64,000 nt of DNA from Morchella semilibera (taxonomy: Eukaryota; Ascomycota; Pezizomycetes; Pezizales; Morchellaceae), in contig CM018604.1 in the NCBI GenBank assembly GCA_009192285.1, forward strand, positions 2,666,001 through 2,730,000, written 5' to 3'. Shown piece after piece: positions 47,111-58,571 of this stretch. Under the pieces are notes generated by a model that was given only the letters and a program-made list of their open reading frames with translations, ran no database searches and was not told where the DNA came from. The stretch's first letter is position 1; the number at the start of each line of letters is the position of its first letter. Made by a program: the position numbers and the translations under genes.

Positions 47111-48043
47111 TTGTATCGGTAATAGAGGGCCATACAACCTGGGATATGCGATGAGCTATGGGCACACTACATTATTTCATTTAATATATTGGGTCGTGGG
47201 GACACCTTTGGTGAGGGAAAATGTGTTATCTCAGGCATTTTAAACAAGGCGACTCCATAAGTAGATGATATATTTCGAAGCGGCTCATATCTTAATTTTG
47301 GTCTCAAAAATTATTTCCTGTCAAAATGGGCTGCTTCTTCGTCGGTACCTTTGATAGGTACTAGCTCTCAGTCAGTCTAGAGGTTGGTAGTGCTTGCTAA
47401 TGAACTACATGGTACGAGTGGTCCAAACTGTTTTGTCGTTTGGCAGTGTGAATACATTCCTAATATCTGATTTGATGGAATTATTACTGTAATTGGATTT
47501 AATAGGGACTTTGCGCAAAGCCTAATATTTACTTGTTTTATTATAGCATATTTTATTGGGGGACCTTGACATCGCAGTGGATGACTTCCCGTGGAAATTT
47601 AGGTTCTAGGATCTGAATCTGAACAGAGGGGTCGGTTCAGATCTCTAAGCTTCAGAAACCTGGAAACCAGTAATATGATTGGTTCGTGAGCCTCTGCCAG
47701 AAAATCTAGGTTCTGGATTTTTTACGGGAGGTATGTATGTCATAGGAAGAAATACAGTTGGAGCTCGCTACCTGAGCGATGATAAGAGTCTTATTGGCCG
47801 GGGCAGTCATGTACCTATTAGGCCCTTGCAGACCGTTAGACAGGCGGATCCATACCTCTTCCCATTTAGGCGACTCACTCGAACATTTAACGTAATGTTT
47901 TTACCACTAAATACATGTAGTGGGTGTTCCCCCGTGTAGTTGGTGTTTCCTCCTAGTCTTTTATTCTACTAGTATGCTCCGATTCATTCAGTGGACTACT
48001 GTATTGGGCGGTCTATACACTCAACAAAGGTTATTATGATTTG

Positions 48044-48125
48044 CACAGTTTGTCAGTTATCCGGTTAGGCTGGTCCGGGTATTCCTTGGATATAAACTAA
48101 CTGACATAAGGACAAACAAACTGTG
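48044..48125. repeat. Imperfect inverted repeat CACAGTTTGT...CAGTTA
   Basis: The left arm CACAGTTTGTCAGTTA is matched by the inverse of the right arm with an 11-bp insertion after CACAGTTTGT. It is possibly a decayed MITE. Confidence 0.5.
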
Positions 48126-49567
48126 TGAACGTACTGACACTTGTCTGGAGTGGATGATTACCTTTGGCGTCGGGAAAACCCCTGTCAGAGTCGAATCGGT
48201 ATGTCTTTCGCTCCCTCTCCTATGTAGTCCCTACTGGCGTCATTAGGATATGTTCAAAGTGATGATGTAACTTAGAAAATAGTGGAAACTACGGCGAAGT
48301 TGATTTGCGTGTTGGGGCCGAGATGATGGCATGGGGAGTGACATGGAGAGCGGCATGGGGGTTATGAAGAGCGACATAGAGACCATGAAGAGTGACATCA
48401 AGAGTGACAGTTTGTCGGGGATCAGGGAAATGGAGGCGGGAGGGTGATGATGGGGATAGGGTTGTGGCCCCGGAAGTCCACGTTATAGACGGGTCACGGT
48501 TACATGGCATTTGCTTTTAACCCGAGAACCGATTAATTTTGTAGACTCTCACCACCCACGCCCTTATGCTCATGGCGTAACTTCTATTTAAGCCAAGAAG
48601 AAAAGGGGAAAAAAGATAAACACCCCTTCCAAGCAACCTCCAGGCAGCATTAATATGCACATAGACACGCGCGCACTTTTCTAGTTACAGCTCATCGTGC
48701 AGACGAGGCGCGCAAAAAAGAAGAGTAAGGGGACAGGGGAGTAAAATATCAAAAAAGAAATGTAAGAGATAAGAATGAAGTTTCAATCAAAGTGGATATA
48801 ATATAATGTAAAAGGCAAAATGAAAAAAGAGAAATGACAAAAAAGGTCTTTAAGAAAGGAGAAATTACACATGACAAGATGATTGACGGTGCAGAAGCAT
48901 GTGAACCAGAACCCTCATAACTCAATACACCAGAACTTTTGGCCCATTCTTGAATCTCACCTTTTTAATGAGGCCTACCACTTCTACCCCTCCTTCCTTC
49001 CGTCCAACCCCTCCCCCCCCCTAGCGGCCAGGATTCAAACATACAAATGCCGTGCAGAGACTCGATGCTTGAATAGAAAGAAATAGAGGTAAAGACGCAA
49101 ATAAAAAGAAAAATATTCAAGGTATAACGCAAAAAAAAAAAAGAAACTAAAAGACATGAACAAGTGAAATTGAGGGGGAAAAAGAAGTAAACACCAACAT
49201 ATCCACCAAGCCCCGCTCCCCAAATATCCAAGTATCGCATACCATACTCCAATCCCAAATGCCAAAAAAAAAAAAAAAAAAAAGGAAAGAAAACTAAATA
49301 AGGAGGCATAGGACATTTTGCTGACAAACCTGGCCTCCTAAATCGGTACCACAAAACTCGCCTGTGTAGGTAATGATGGACAAAAGGAGAAATAAAAATG
49401 GCCAAAATGTCCCAAGCCATGAATGAGGAAAGGAAAGGGTTGGTTATCAATGAATTAAAATAGAGGACCCATTAAACGAAGTTTGAACAATAATGCTCTG
49501 AAAATAAAATACTTTTTTTTATCCATTTGCCAATATCCCACCTTATTACACCTACTGAATTTGACCC

Positions 49568-52500
49568 TTAGATTAAGCCAGTGACACCTGCGGTGCCTTG
49601 CTGCTGCTGGCGGCCTTGGTGGTTTTGGCTCGGATGATTTTGGCTTTGTTGACCTGTTCGATTACCCCACTGGGTTTGATTCTGACCGGTTGGAGGGTGG
49701 TGAAGGACACCATGATGGTTCGGGCCGTTGGGACCGTTCTGACCACCATGGCCATTCTGTATGGTGTTCTGGCCAATATCGCCCTCCTGGCTAGAGCCGG
49801 AATTTACACGACCGTGCCCTCGGTGGTACTGGTTAGGATTACCACTAGGGGCGTGGGCATTCGGCGGAAAATGCTGACCTGGTTGGCTGGGTTGAGGTAA
49901 ACCAACATGTCTAACTGAAGATTCCTTCTGGATAGCAACATTCTGAGATGGATCGGTATCTACACGGTGAAAAACGGGGGTTGTTGGGGCTCGACCATCT
50001 TTAGATCTCGGTGGCGAACTGGTCGTTTGAGGAGTTCTTCCGGGGGCAGGTCTATTAACAAGGTCGCCATATCGTTTCAAGATATCTTTAGTTGTAACAT
50101 CCGCACCGTTTGCAAAAAGGTTGGAATCGTTTAGTATTGACAACAGATCCTCGGGAACCTTTTGAGTCGCCGTTAATAAAATGTACACTACTTAATACGC
50201 CTATAGGTCTGCTTCTTACCTCGCACATAGTCTCATTACATGCTATTAGTGTATGCACCGCTTCGATGGCTAGAAAACTGTCGTCCATGCCAGCTTCTTT
50301 CTTTTGAGAGTATAGAATATTTGGTGTAATAACAGTAGACAGATTGTGGACATCCATCTTGCTTCCAGATTCCTCATCAATGTGGGAGAATGACGCGGCC
50401 CAGTTGAGGAAAGAAAAAAGGATCTCCATCGTATCCCTGTGGCTTTTGGGAAGCAAGCAACAGGTGAGATGAAGTATGCGTCGCTTCTTCTCCTCATCCA
50501 TGATTTCTATCACGTCGTCAGCGAGCCCAGGAGGTATCTTCTAGAGATTGCTGCTTACTTTGAGAAGCCACAAATAAACGATGGAGCTTGAATGTTAGTA
50601 AGGGATCCGGCAACTCTCTCAAAAACTTTTTTAGAAGCGCTGCTATTTGGACGGGGCCCCAGCCGCTCATCTCCACTTGAGTCTCACTTCGATCAATCTG
50701 GTCTGCGAGTTCTTTGAGTTTTCTGATATTTCCGTTCTTTCGGAAAACGCCCTCAACAGACATATCTAAGACATTTAGTAGGCGATCTTTGATCAAAGTA
50801 ACCCAAGTATAGAAATTGACAAGATCTTACCCATTTGACGCATAGCTACCACGGCATCGTCTAATATTTGAGGTATTCGTAAAGTTCCGGGGCCAACGCC
50901 CATGCTTGATTCAGCGCCGTCTCGCTCGACCAGCACATCTAGCGCCACGCCAAAGACACCTAGTGTTTTTGTAAGCTTCTTGTTTGACATGATGTTCCTG
51001 ACTACGGCGGCAAAAACACCTTTCTTTTTGGCACCCTTTTTCTTATCAACTGGTTGGAATGCCTTCCCGAATTTCCCCCAAAACGTCTTCTTATTGGTCT
51101 CTATCAGTCCTAACAGTTCTTCCAAATTAAAATGGCCTTCCACCAATGGTTCCATTGAAAGCACTGCAATATGTCGTACGATAAAATAATCGATTGCAGA
51201 GAGTTCCGAAAAATATCTTTTCGTTCGAGCTGGGGGTGGAGGGGGTTCTTGCTGGCTTCCCATATCCCGCAATTTATCAACTGAGATATCTCTTTGATGC
51301 CCATTAACAAGTTTTGGCTGACCGGGTCCATCCGCATCTCCATATGGATTGGGCCGGTGATGCTTAAACGCGTTGGGTCGTTGTTCACGGGCTTGCTCAG
51401 CGGCAACAATTCGCGGTATATCGTCAAGCGTTAGCACTTTGTCATCACCAAAAGTACGTCCCTCCTGTTCATCTCCGTTATATTCCCTATCCTCAACTAT
51501 GTGAAACTGTCCTGTGTTACGGCGCCTATCAACCTGGTGTCCATCCGAGGACCCTGGTCGTACACTGTCTGCCTCGGGCCCTTCAATTATCCGAGACTGA
51601 CGGGCTTTCTTCGCCGAACTTCCTAATTGCCGGTCTAGGCGGGTCGATCGCAGCCTACGGATGTCGTTTATCGTGTTGGTGTAGGCCTCAGTTTGCTCCC
51701 CACGTTCTCCACGTTCCCCGCTATACGACTTCGACCGCGTATCTGATCGAAGTAGCGGGGGTTCGATGCTACCAAGCTTATGACCCTCGCTGGAATCGTA
51801 ACTCCGGAGATTAGGGTCATCTAGCAGTTACAACTTATTAGACATTCTTTTAAAACTAGTAAGCATATATAATTCGTACCTGATGTATGCGGGAGTGTCC
51901 CCCCTTGTCTAAGTCTCAATAACAGTCGAGCAAGTGCTACACGCAGAAGATAAACGTATTGTTTCAAACGTGTTACACGCTCAAATGGTCCACGGATGTC
52001 CGATACTTGAGAGGCACAACTAGTGCAGAAAACACATTGCTCCGCTTCAAACCACGCGATCTCGTCAAGATGACCCTTCAATTCCCGCTTACAGATTGAA
52101 CACGCAAGGCAACTCATGTGCCACCTCTTGTCATCAAATTTGGCGCACTCCTCCTCAATGGTGGTACGGCAAACAGTACAGAGGTCAGAATGCTGGTCTG
52201 CTAGATTTTCCGACAACCCCTGCGTTGATTCAAGGGATTGCTTTGGTTCTTTGGTCGACTCTAAGTCAGATAGCTCCTCAAGAAACAACCTCAAAGCATC
52301 AACGTTGTTGTGTTCTCGTTCCTACATACCGGTACGTGGTTAGATGATTTTCCGCTAGACGAGCTTTCGGGTGGTGTATTGGGAAGCGGGAGCTTAGTAC
52401 CAATCTTAAGGAGCCTTGCAGTGTGATCCGGATCAGTAGCTTTAGATAATGTGCAAGTCCAGTAACAAGCGATAATAGCTCCTGTGTAACACCGAGCTTC

Positions 52501-53927
52501 CTTACACCGGTTTCTTGGGTTTTCGAGAGCAGGCTAAAAAACGCAACTATCTTTTTACACAGTAGCTTCGCTTCTCTAGAATAAGATAAACCTGTGCCGT
52601 GTAGTAATCAAAATGTCAGCTTTGTGACGTATGTCTAATAAAAATAGGCATTTGTATGGACTCCGCAAAACGGTCAAGCGCCATGAACCACAAAAGAACG
52701 TACCTTTCACTGACATGCCATTAAATTGCGCATCTAAGTTATCTGCAGAGCCGAAAAGTATTTCGACATGCCATATGAATTTTTCAGCCACGAACACACC
52801 ATCTACATATGCCCCATTAGAGACATGTAAAAGCATGTCACTAATACACGCTGCAGAGGATTCTTCGAAAGAGGATAATACACTCCAAATTCGGTAGACC
52901 TTATCCTCCATCTTTTCTTCGGCATCTCGAACTAACGAGCGCCTTTGAGTTGAAGGATCCTCTACAGATGGTGACTTTGGTTCCCCGGTTTCCTGAGGCG
53001 CAAGCCGAACATTCCAAAACTAAAAATAACCAAGAAGACATAATATTAGCGGTTATTCTTGCCATTTGAGCGAAAGATTCCGCAAAAATGCCCAGAAAAG
53101 CACACAATAATATAATAAAATCCGTGAAGATAATATTCGTAAAAAGTCCCCCCTTCCCAGCTTCTCGGAAAAACCGACCTTGTGTATCATATAGCACTCC
53201 GGGTGCCAGTGTTGATTCTGTCCATTCCGGAAAATCTCCACAAATTGCTTCAGAATTGCGGTTTGGCATCCATTACACCGGGCTGCAAATTGAGTTGAGT
53301 AATGGTAATGACAGTAAACTTTGCCGTCGTGCTCATAGTAGGAATCCTGTGGTCCAAATACGGTTGGACAAACACAGCATGTAAAATGTTCAATATGGTA
53401 TTTCCGTTCAAGAGCAGTAATATATGAGCCCCTTAGCGCTCCACCGCATTCGTGGCAAAGAAGGTCTAGCCGTCTGAAGTAATCTGTTTCGCATAGTGGA
53501 TATTGGCCCTCTCCCTCCTCCTCGTCCACAGGGAAGAACTTGGAGGCTACTGTTACTCCGCAGTCCTAAATCAAGTTAATGTCAACAAACTCTAGGGGTA
53601 AGTCCCATAGTGCTGAATAAAGCCTACCCTGCATTTAAAACAATCCAAGTGAAATGTCCCGCCCAGAGCACGCACAAATTGACCGGTCAAAGGGCCCTGG
53701 CACTTTCCACAAATTCGAGTAGTTTTAGGGGAGCTTCCGTGGGTCGGTCCGACAGCAACACCCCCTCCTACAGGTCCAGGTTCAGTTGGTGATGTAGGGG
53801 AACGATCATCAAGCTGTCTATCCCGTGATTGAGAGGTCGAGGGACTTGGTAAGGTAGTCGTAAGTTGAGGAAGGTCTTGCTGTGAATCGATTACAGGACG
53901 CCCAGGCCCGTCTGATGGTGCAGACAT
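49568..53927 (-). CDS. rga1: LIM-domain Rho GTPase-activating protein (Rga1/Rga2 type)
   Basis: Switches off Cdc42/Rho GTPases in polarity and septation. From the start at 53927 (MSAPSDGPGRPVIDSQQDLP): LIM 1 (ICGKCQGPLTGQFVRALGG, FHLDCFKC), LIM 2 (LCHECGGALRGSYITALERK, FTCCVCPTVFG, VYCHYHY), a helical region, then LIM 3 (LCTVCRTTIEEECAKFDDKR, ACSICKREL). A charged linker leads to the RhoGAP domain: FGVALDVLVERDG, then the arginine finger in VEGVFRKNGNIRKLKEL, LLKKFLRELPDPLL, and NLSTVITPNILYSQ. The tail is rich in Gln/Asn/Gly/His (about 49600-49800). At least eight short introns. All zinc ligands I checked and the catalytic Arg are present. Substrate choice (Cdc42 or Rho1) cannot be read from sequence. 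Confidence 0.92.
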
Positions 53928-55535
53928 GTGATCTTAAGGAGGGTCGGCTCGTAAATGTGGAAGCAATTTCAATATTCTCGACGAGGTTGCCTAGCTGCTC
54001 AGTTGTCGAAAGACTGGTCTAAAGCAAAACGAAGGGAAAAAGTAAAATTAAAAAAGAAAGAAAATAACGAGAGCCACTAGATGCAAAGCTTCGGTTGTAA
54101 TTATATCTCACTCGGCGACCGATGAGATTGGTAACAGAACGAAGTTGTCACGCACGCCGAGTTTCTGGGAGCTTAAAAATTAAAATTTAAGCGTTGCTAT
54201 TTTGACGATACTGGAGGAGGTCGTCGAGGAGGAAAGGGGTGGTTATGGGAAGAGCAAGGGAGCCGGTGACAAGCCCTCGGCGACAATGGCCCATGCACAC
54301 ACACCCAAAAGAGCGGGGGGGAGGATCGTGTAGGTATGTACGTGGGAGGGGGCAGGCAATGCTAAAGGAGGGTCAGTCTCTCTCCACCAAACAACTATTC
54401 TATGGCAGAAGAAGTATCTATCCAGAGCAACGGAGATGGGATGCAGCAGGAGTACCAGTGGTGGAGAAGTGATTGCAGAGGAGGAAGAAGAGTGGCTATT
54501 TTGGGGCTGCGGGAGAGGTTGGGTGTTTGAGGACAACCAGACAGACAACCCAGGGCACGGCTGCGTTGTGTGGAGAAGTACATATAGGTGAGACTGGAAA
54601 ATGAAGCTAACAAATTCCACGACTGGAGCAGAGCAGAGAACTAATCGACAGCGGGCGAGGCCAGAATGCAATTGCAACCGGAATAGCACCGCCAGCCGCA
54701 GGTACCTAACGCCTAGCACGCGACAACCAAAAAGATCGAGATACGAAGAGACGTCGACATTTCTTGCACATTCGTCTACGGTTTTTCTAGATACATGCTA
54801 GGTTCTGTTTCAAAAGACTCTCAGGTAGCAGCGCCCGTAGAACTGGTGCACTGCAAGGGACAGAAGACTGCAACTTTGATATCACAACACTGTAAGCGGG
54901 GGTTCAGAGTATCAAGCATGTATTGAGCCGCCGAAGATAATCCATCCAAAAACTACTGGTGGATTCCCAGAGACGCCAGTTGCTGAAACTCACTTAAAAA
55001 TAAAGATAGATCGGCTTTTCAGGTTACCCATGGTACCTTAGGTGGTTGATGCCATGGGGATAGAGAGGCGGCGCGAAACGGCGAGTGCTCGCTGCATGAA
55101 TGATGGGTCGCTCTACGAGGTTGTTTGGAGGAGAAGACTTTGAAGGGTCCTCCTCTCCAAACTCGGCATCGCGGGCATGGAGGGACATCTTGCCTAATCC
55201 AGTTCTTTGTCATCTGCCAAGGATAGAGAGAGCTGCACGATGGGCGACATGGGGTGGTCGTGCTTCACTACCCTCTACAGCTGTTACCATTGACGTTGAC
55301 TGATGAGTCCTCCTGCAACTCTGAAAGTGCTTTGCGTGTATTGGAAGCAAACTGTCAACCTACCATCTTTTTCCATCACTCTGCTTACTTTGTGTCTCTA
55401 CTCCACGTCTCAGCCGCCTTACCTGACCCTTGAGCTCTGTACCTCACCTCTTCCGTAAATACCTCTTGATTTCCCTCCCTGGGTTCCCAGCTCTTATTAA
55501 CGCCTCCCTTCGTTACTACCTAGTACCCATCCAAT
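53928..55535. other. Divergent upstream region of rga1 and the E2-like gene
   Basis: 1.6 kb. A 158-codon - strand frame at 54243-54719 has low-complexity Ser/Leu-rich composition and no motif; it may be 5' UTR. A CT-rich tract sits at 55380-55530 before the E2 start. No other gene. Confidence 0.5.
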
Positions 55536-57577
55536 ATGAACCAGTCTATTATACGCCTCACCAGGGTTTGTTGCTCCTTTAAGTTAATAATTATTTCCAT
55601 TTCTTGAGGACCCCTCTTTAACCCCGCCCTATAGGAGCTCAGCGAGATCAAAAAGTCAAATGATTTATGTGAGCTACTTCTCTGCCAATTGTTACATCAC
55701 CGCGAATATTGTATTAACATGAGAATTCAGCCATCGCTGTGGCATGTAAAGACTCGGATGTCCGAAATGTCAAAGCCATCATCTTGGGACCTCCAGATAC
55801 ACCATACGAGTTCGGTTTCTTCGAGGTTTTCACCCCAACTCACACTTCTTTTCCCTCCTATTCTTTTGCTCTCACCTCAAGCTTCATGTCGACGCCTAAT
55901 ACCAATCATCTCCTAAATATATCTCCGTTATTCCATGCTAACTCTAGCTGCTTTCTCAGTTCTCCCTGAAATTTAGCAGAGGTAAGCTGAAATTAATACT
56001 AGCACCCCATGGGATGTGTTCTCCCGGGCACGCAATTTTTGAGCTCATAATGCTACTTTGCAGACTACCCCGCAAAGGCCCCGACAGTTAATTCCTTAAC
56101 AACAAACTCTGGAAGGTGCCGATTTAATCCAAACATATATGCAGCGGGGAAGGTTTGCTTGTAAGTTTGCCTGTATCCCTTGGCTTCGCTCTAAACTAGA
56201 GCTAACCTTACTATAAAATTAGATCGATCTTGGGGTAGGAATTGACAACCCACTAGAAGTAGCGAGCGTTATGCTTACTATTACCAAACCAGAACATGGA
56301 GAGGCGAACGTGGAGAGGAGTGGTCTTCAGCACAAGGACTTGAATCCATTTTAATTTCAATACAGAGTCTCATGTCTTCCAACCCCTATGAGAATGAGCC
56401 TGGTTTTGAGGGTGCAAGCCAGGATCACGATAAAGAAAACATGAAGGCATATTGTCTCAAAGTAATGCCCAGATAGTTACCTGTCCTTGAGCGGAGTACT
56501 TATTGATATCTACAATGCAGATTCGTCACGAAACACTCCGTGTTTCTGTGATATCCCGGCTTGAAGAGCACCTTGGCATCAATCCAGATGGCACAATTCA
56601 ATCCCTGCCTAGTCCAATGGAACATGACGCATACGACGACGACTCCAATATTGTGGATCCAGAAGCCCCCCCGGTGTTTGAACCTTTCAAGGACCTCTGT
56701 AAACGCCGATTTCTTTGGTACTACGACTCTTACGTCGCTTCTATTGCTACGGAGCGCGAGAAGGTTACAGAGGGCCAAGCATTCACTAGGATGCCGTTTG
56801 AACACTCTGGAAATGCGATGGAGGGGAAGTTTTTGTATTCCGAGTTGGAAAGAAGGCTCAGACTCATCAAGGAACGCCTTGAAAAGGAAACGAAGGATTG
56901 GGCTGATGAAGGGTTGGTCTTGAAAGGCAAGGAAAGCGGTGTTGCGGCAAATTTGCAGAGGCAATTTGAGCAGACTGTGGAACACTTCAAAAAAGAAACC
57001 TCCGTCACACTAGACGTTGAACTGGTTAACGAAAACCCATTCCTTTGGCGAGTTGTGCGTGCAAGAACCTGGGATACTATAATGGAAGTGTATAAAACGA
57101 CTAATGGTTTCTCAGACTTACTTTGGACGACCAATGACAAACTTAGACGGCGGCTTATTCACTTTTGAATTAGCATTCAGCCCAAGGTTCCCAGAGGAAC
57201 AGCCACGAGCAAGATTTCTTACTCATCTCTACCACCACATGATCACAAGTATGCATAGTCTTGAGATAGCACTGAAGATTATTAGCTGATGCATCGCGAA
57301 TCTAGCCGATGGGATTCCTTGTTATTTTCCCAGGAAATACGACGATGGACGTCATCACATTGACGCTATAGTCCATCTCATAGAGGAAGAAAATCCGCCC
57401 TATGACCCACGTATGCAGGTTAATCAAGAAGCCTCGAAGTTATATTGGGGTTCTAAAGAGGACAAAAGAGAATACAATAAGAAACTTAGGAGGTAAATTT
57501 CGGCTTCCCACCTCGTTCTTTTGGGTAAACCTCTAAATCATCCTCACAGATCCGTCCAAAGGTCTATGGACGGTTAG
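55536..57577 (+). CDS. UBE2Z-like ubiquitin-conjugating enzyme with a second UBC-like domain
   Basis: E2 enzyme of the large UBE2Z/BIRC6-type class. Start MNQSIIRLTRELSEIKKSND. Short exons follow in phase (55536-55565, 55635-55668, 55752-55825, 55960-55981 and on) and give VKAIILGPPDTPYEFGFFE, then FSLKFSRDYPAKAPTVNS and the active-site block NPNIYAAGKVCLSILGTWRG with catalytic Cys. QSLMSSNPYENEPGFEG is the usual post-active-site helix. After a 200-residue helical linker (LYSELERRLRLIKERLEKET) a second UBC-like fold begins: DTIMEVYKTTNDGGLFTFEL, SPRFPEEQPRARFLTHLYHH, DGIPCYFPRKYDDGRHHIDA, ending EENPPYDPR and KLYWGSKEDKREYNKKL. The second domain has YHH followed by PCYF instead of a normal active-site motif, so it may be a pseudo-E2. 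Confidence 0.85.
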
Positions 57578-58571
57578 AAAAACTATGACACTGAAGGTGC
57601 CAGCATGGAAAAACAAAAATACCCATGATATGAATGATTAACCCTGGAAGCAAGTTTTAACATTACAGGTTAACACGTCTAGACAGATCCTGGTTAATTC
57701 CATCTATAGATTGCTGCTCAACTATTCTTATTTCAAAGGTGCTTAGGAGGTATTATTCCTGTAGTAAAAGCTAAATTGTGCAGAATTGGGATCCGGATTT
57801 CTGTAGGGTTTTTCTAGTGAAATATCGGCTTCTCTAAGGGATGGTGGGCGGCGTTGGATTCAGTTTTACGGTCTTTCTAAGTAGGAAGCTTTACGATTTG
57901 AGATGTTCAGATAGGTAATTTCAATCAGTAGTTTCTAGAGGGGAATAATCAATTTCCTAAGCTACCCTCTTCTTTACGATTCAACTTTAAGGGGACTGGT
58001 GTTTAGTAATCATTGGTAATGATAGCATTTGCAGAATACGTGACATTTTTGCGGTCTCAGTATCTTGCATCACAATAAAAATATCCATAGGCGGTGTACA
58101 GCAAGCTCATGCACAAATCATCGGGTATACCGAGGCCAGTCATTATCTTGTACCAGTCAGTTAGCCGAAAGTGATTCCGTGAGAATTGGAAAGTAGGAAG
58201 GTGCTATGTATATGCGACTGGCATCCTTCAAGCTCAGCTATTTCTACTACCTCCATAGGGTATGGTAAGAGTGTCTTATTATCAACGTGGATCAACTATA
58301 CCTTATCCTTTTGGACCACTGCTCTTATCCTCACAGACATAGCCTTGAGGCAAAGAAATGACACAAGGATGATCACCCCATGAACCGCACCGCTCAGAAT
58401 CAAGACGAATGGAACTGATGTCACTAAGCGGGGATAGGCTATATCTATATAAGGACCTGAAAGGTTAATCATATATTATCACTCGCTAAATTTCCAAGTG
58501 AATTTCATGTATGATAAGAAGGGTTGCCCTAGACTACATAATAGTAATGAAAGGAAGGCCACAGTAATCAG
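57578..58571. other. Convergent intergenic region
   Basis: 1 kb between the E2 stop and the stop of the next gene on the - strand. It contains one 17-bp motif copy (58469 +). AT-rich, no gene seen. Confidence 0.55.

Larger units (their letters stand above)
46740..49567. other. Gene-free region, 2.8 kb
   Basis: It contains a MITE (46991-47110), a single related end near 47507, an imperfect inverted repeat (48044-48125), a degenerate 12-15 bp repeat near 48325-48410, and A/purine-rich sequence from 48600 onward that is probably the 3' flank of the RhoGAP gene. No gene is supported. Confidence 0.55.

Noticed and set aside
47679-47939. 86-codon + strand frame between transposon remnants
   Set aside because: No motif, no codon pattern, surrounded by repeats.
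48965-49450. 161-codon hydrophobic frame on the - strand
   Set aside because: Driven by poly-T and T-rich runs read as Phe/Leu; sits in the 3' flank of the RhoGAP gene.
54243-54719. 158-codon open frame on the - strand upstream of the RhoGAP gene
   Set aside because: Ser/Leu-rich with no recognisable domain and out of phase with the RhoGAP start; more likely 5' leader or chance.
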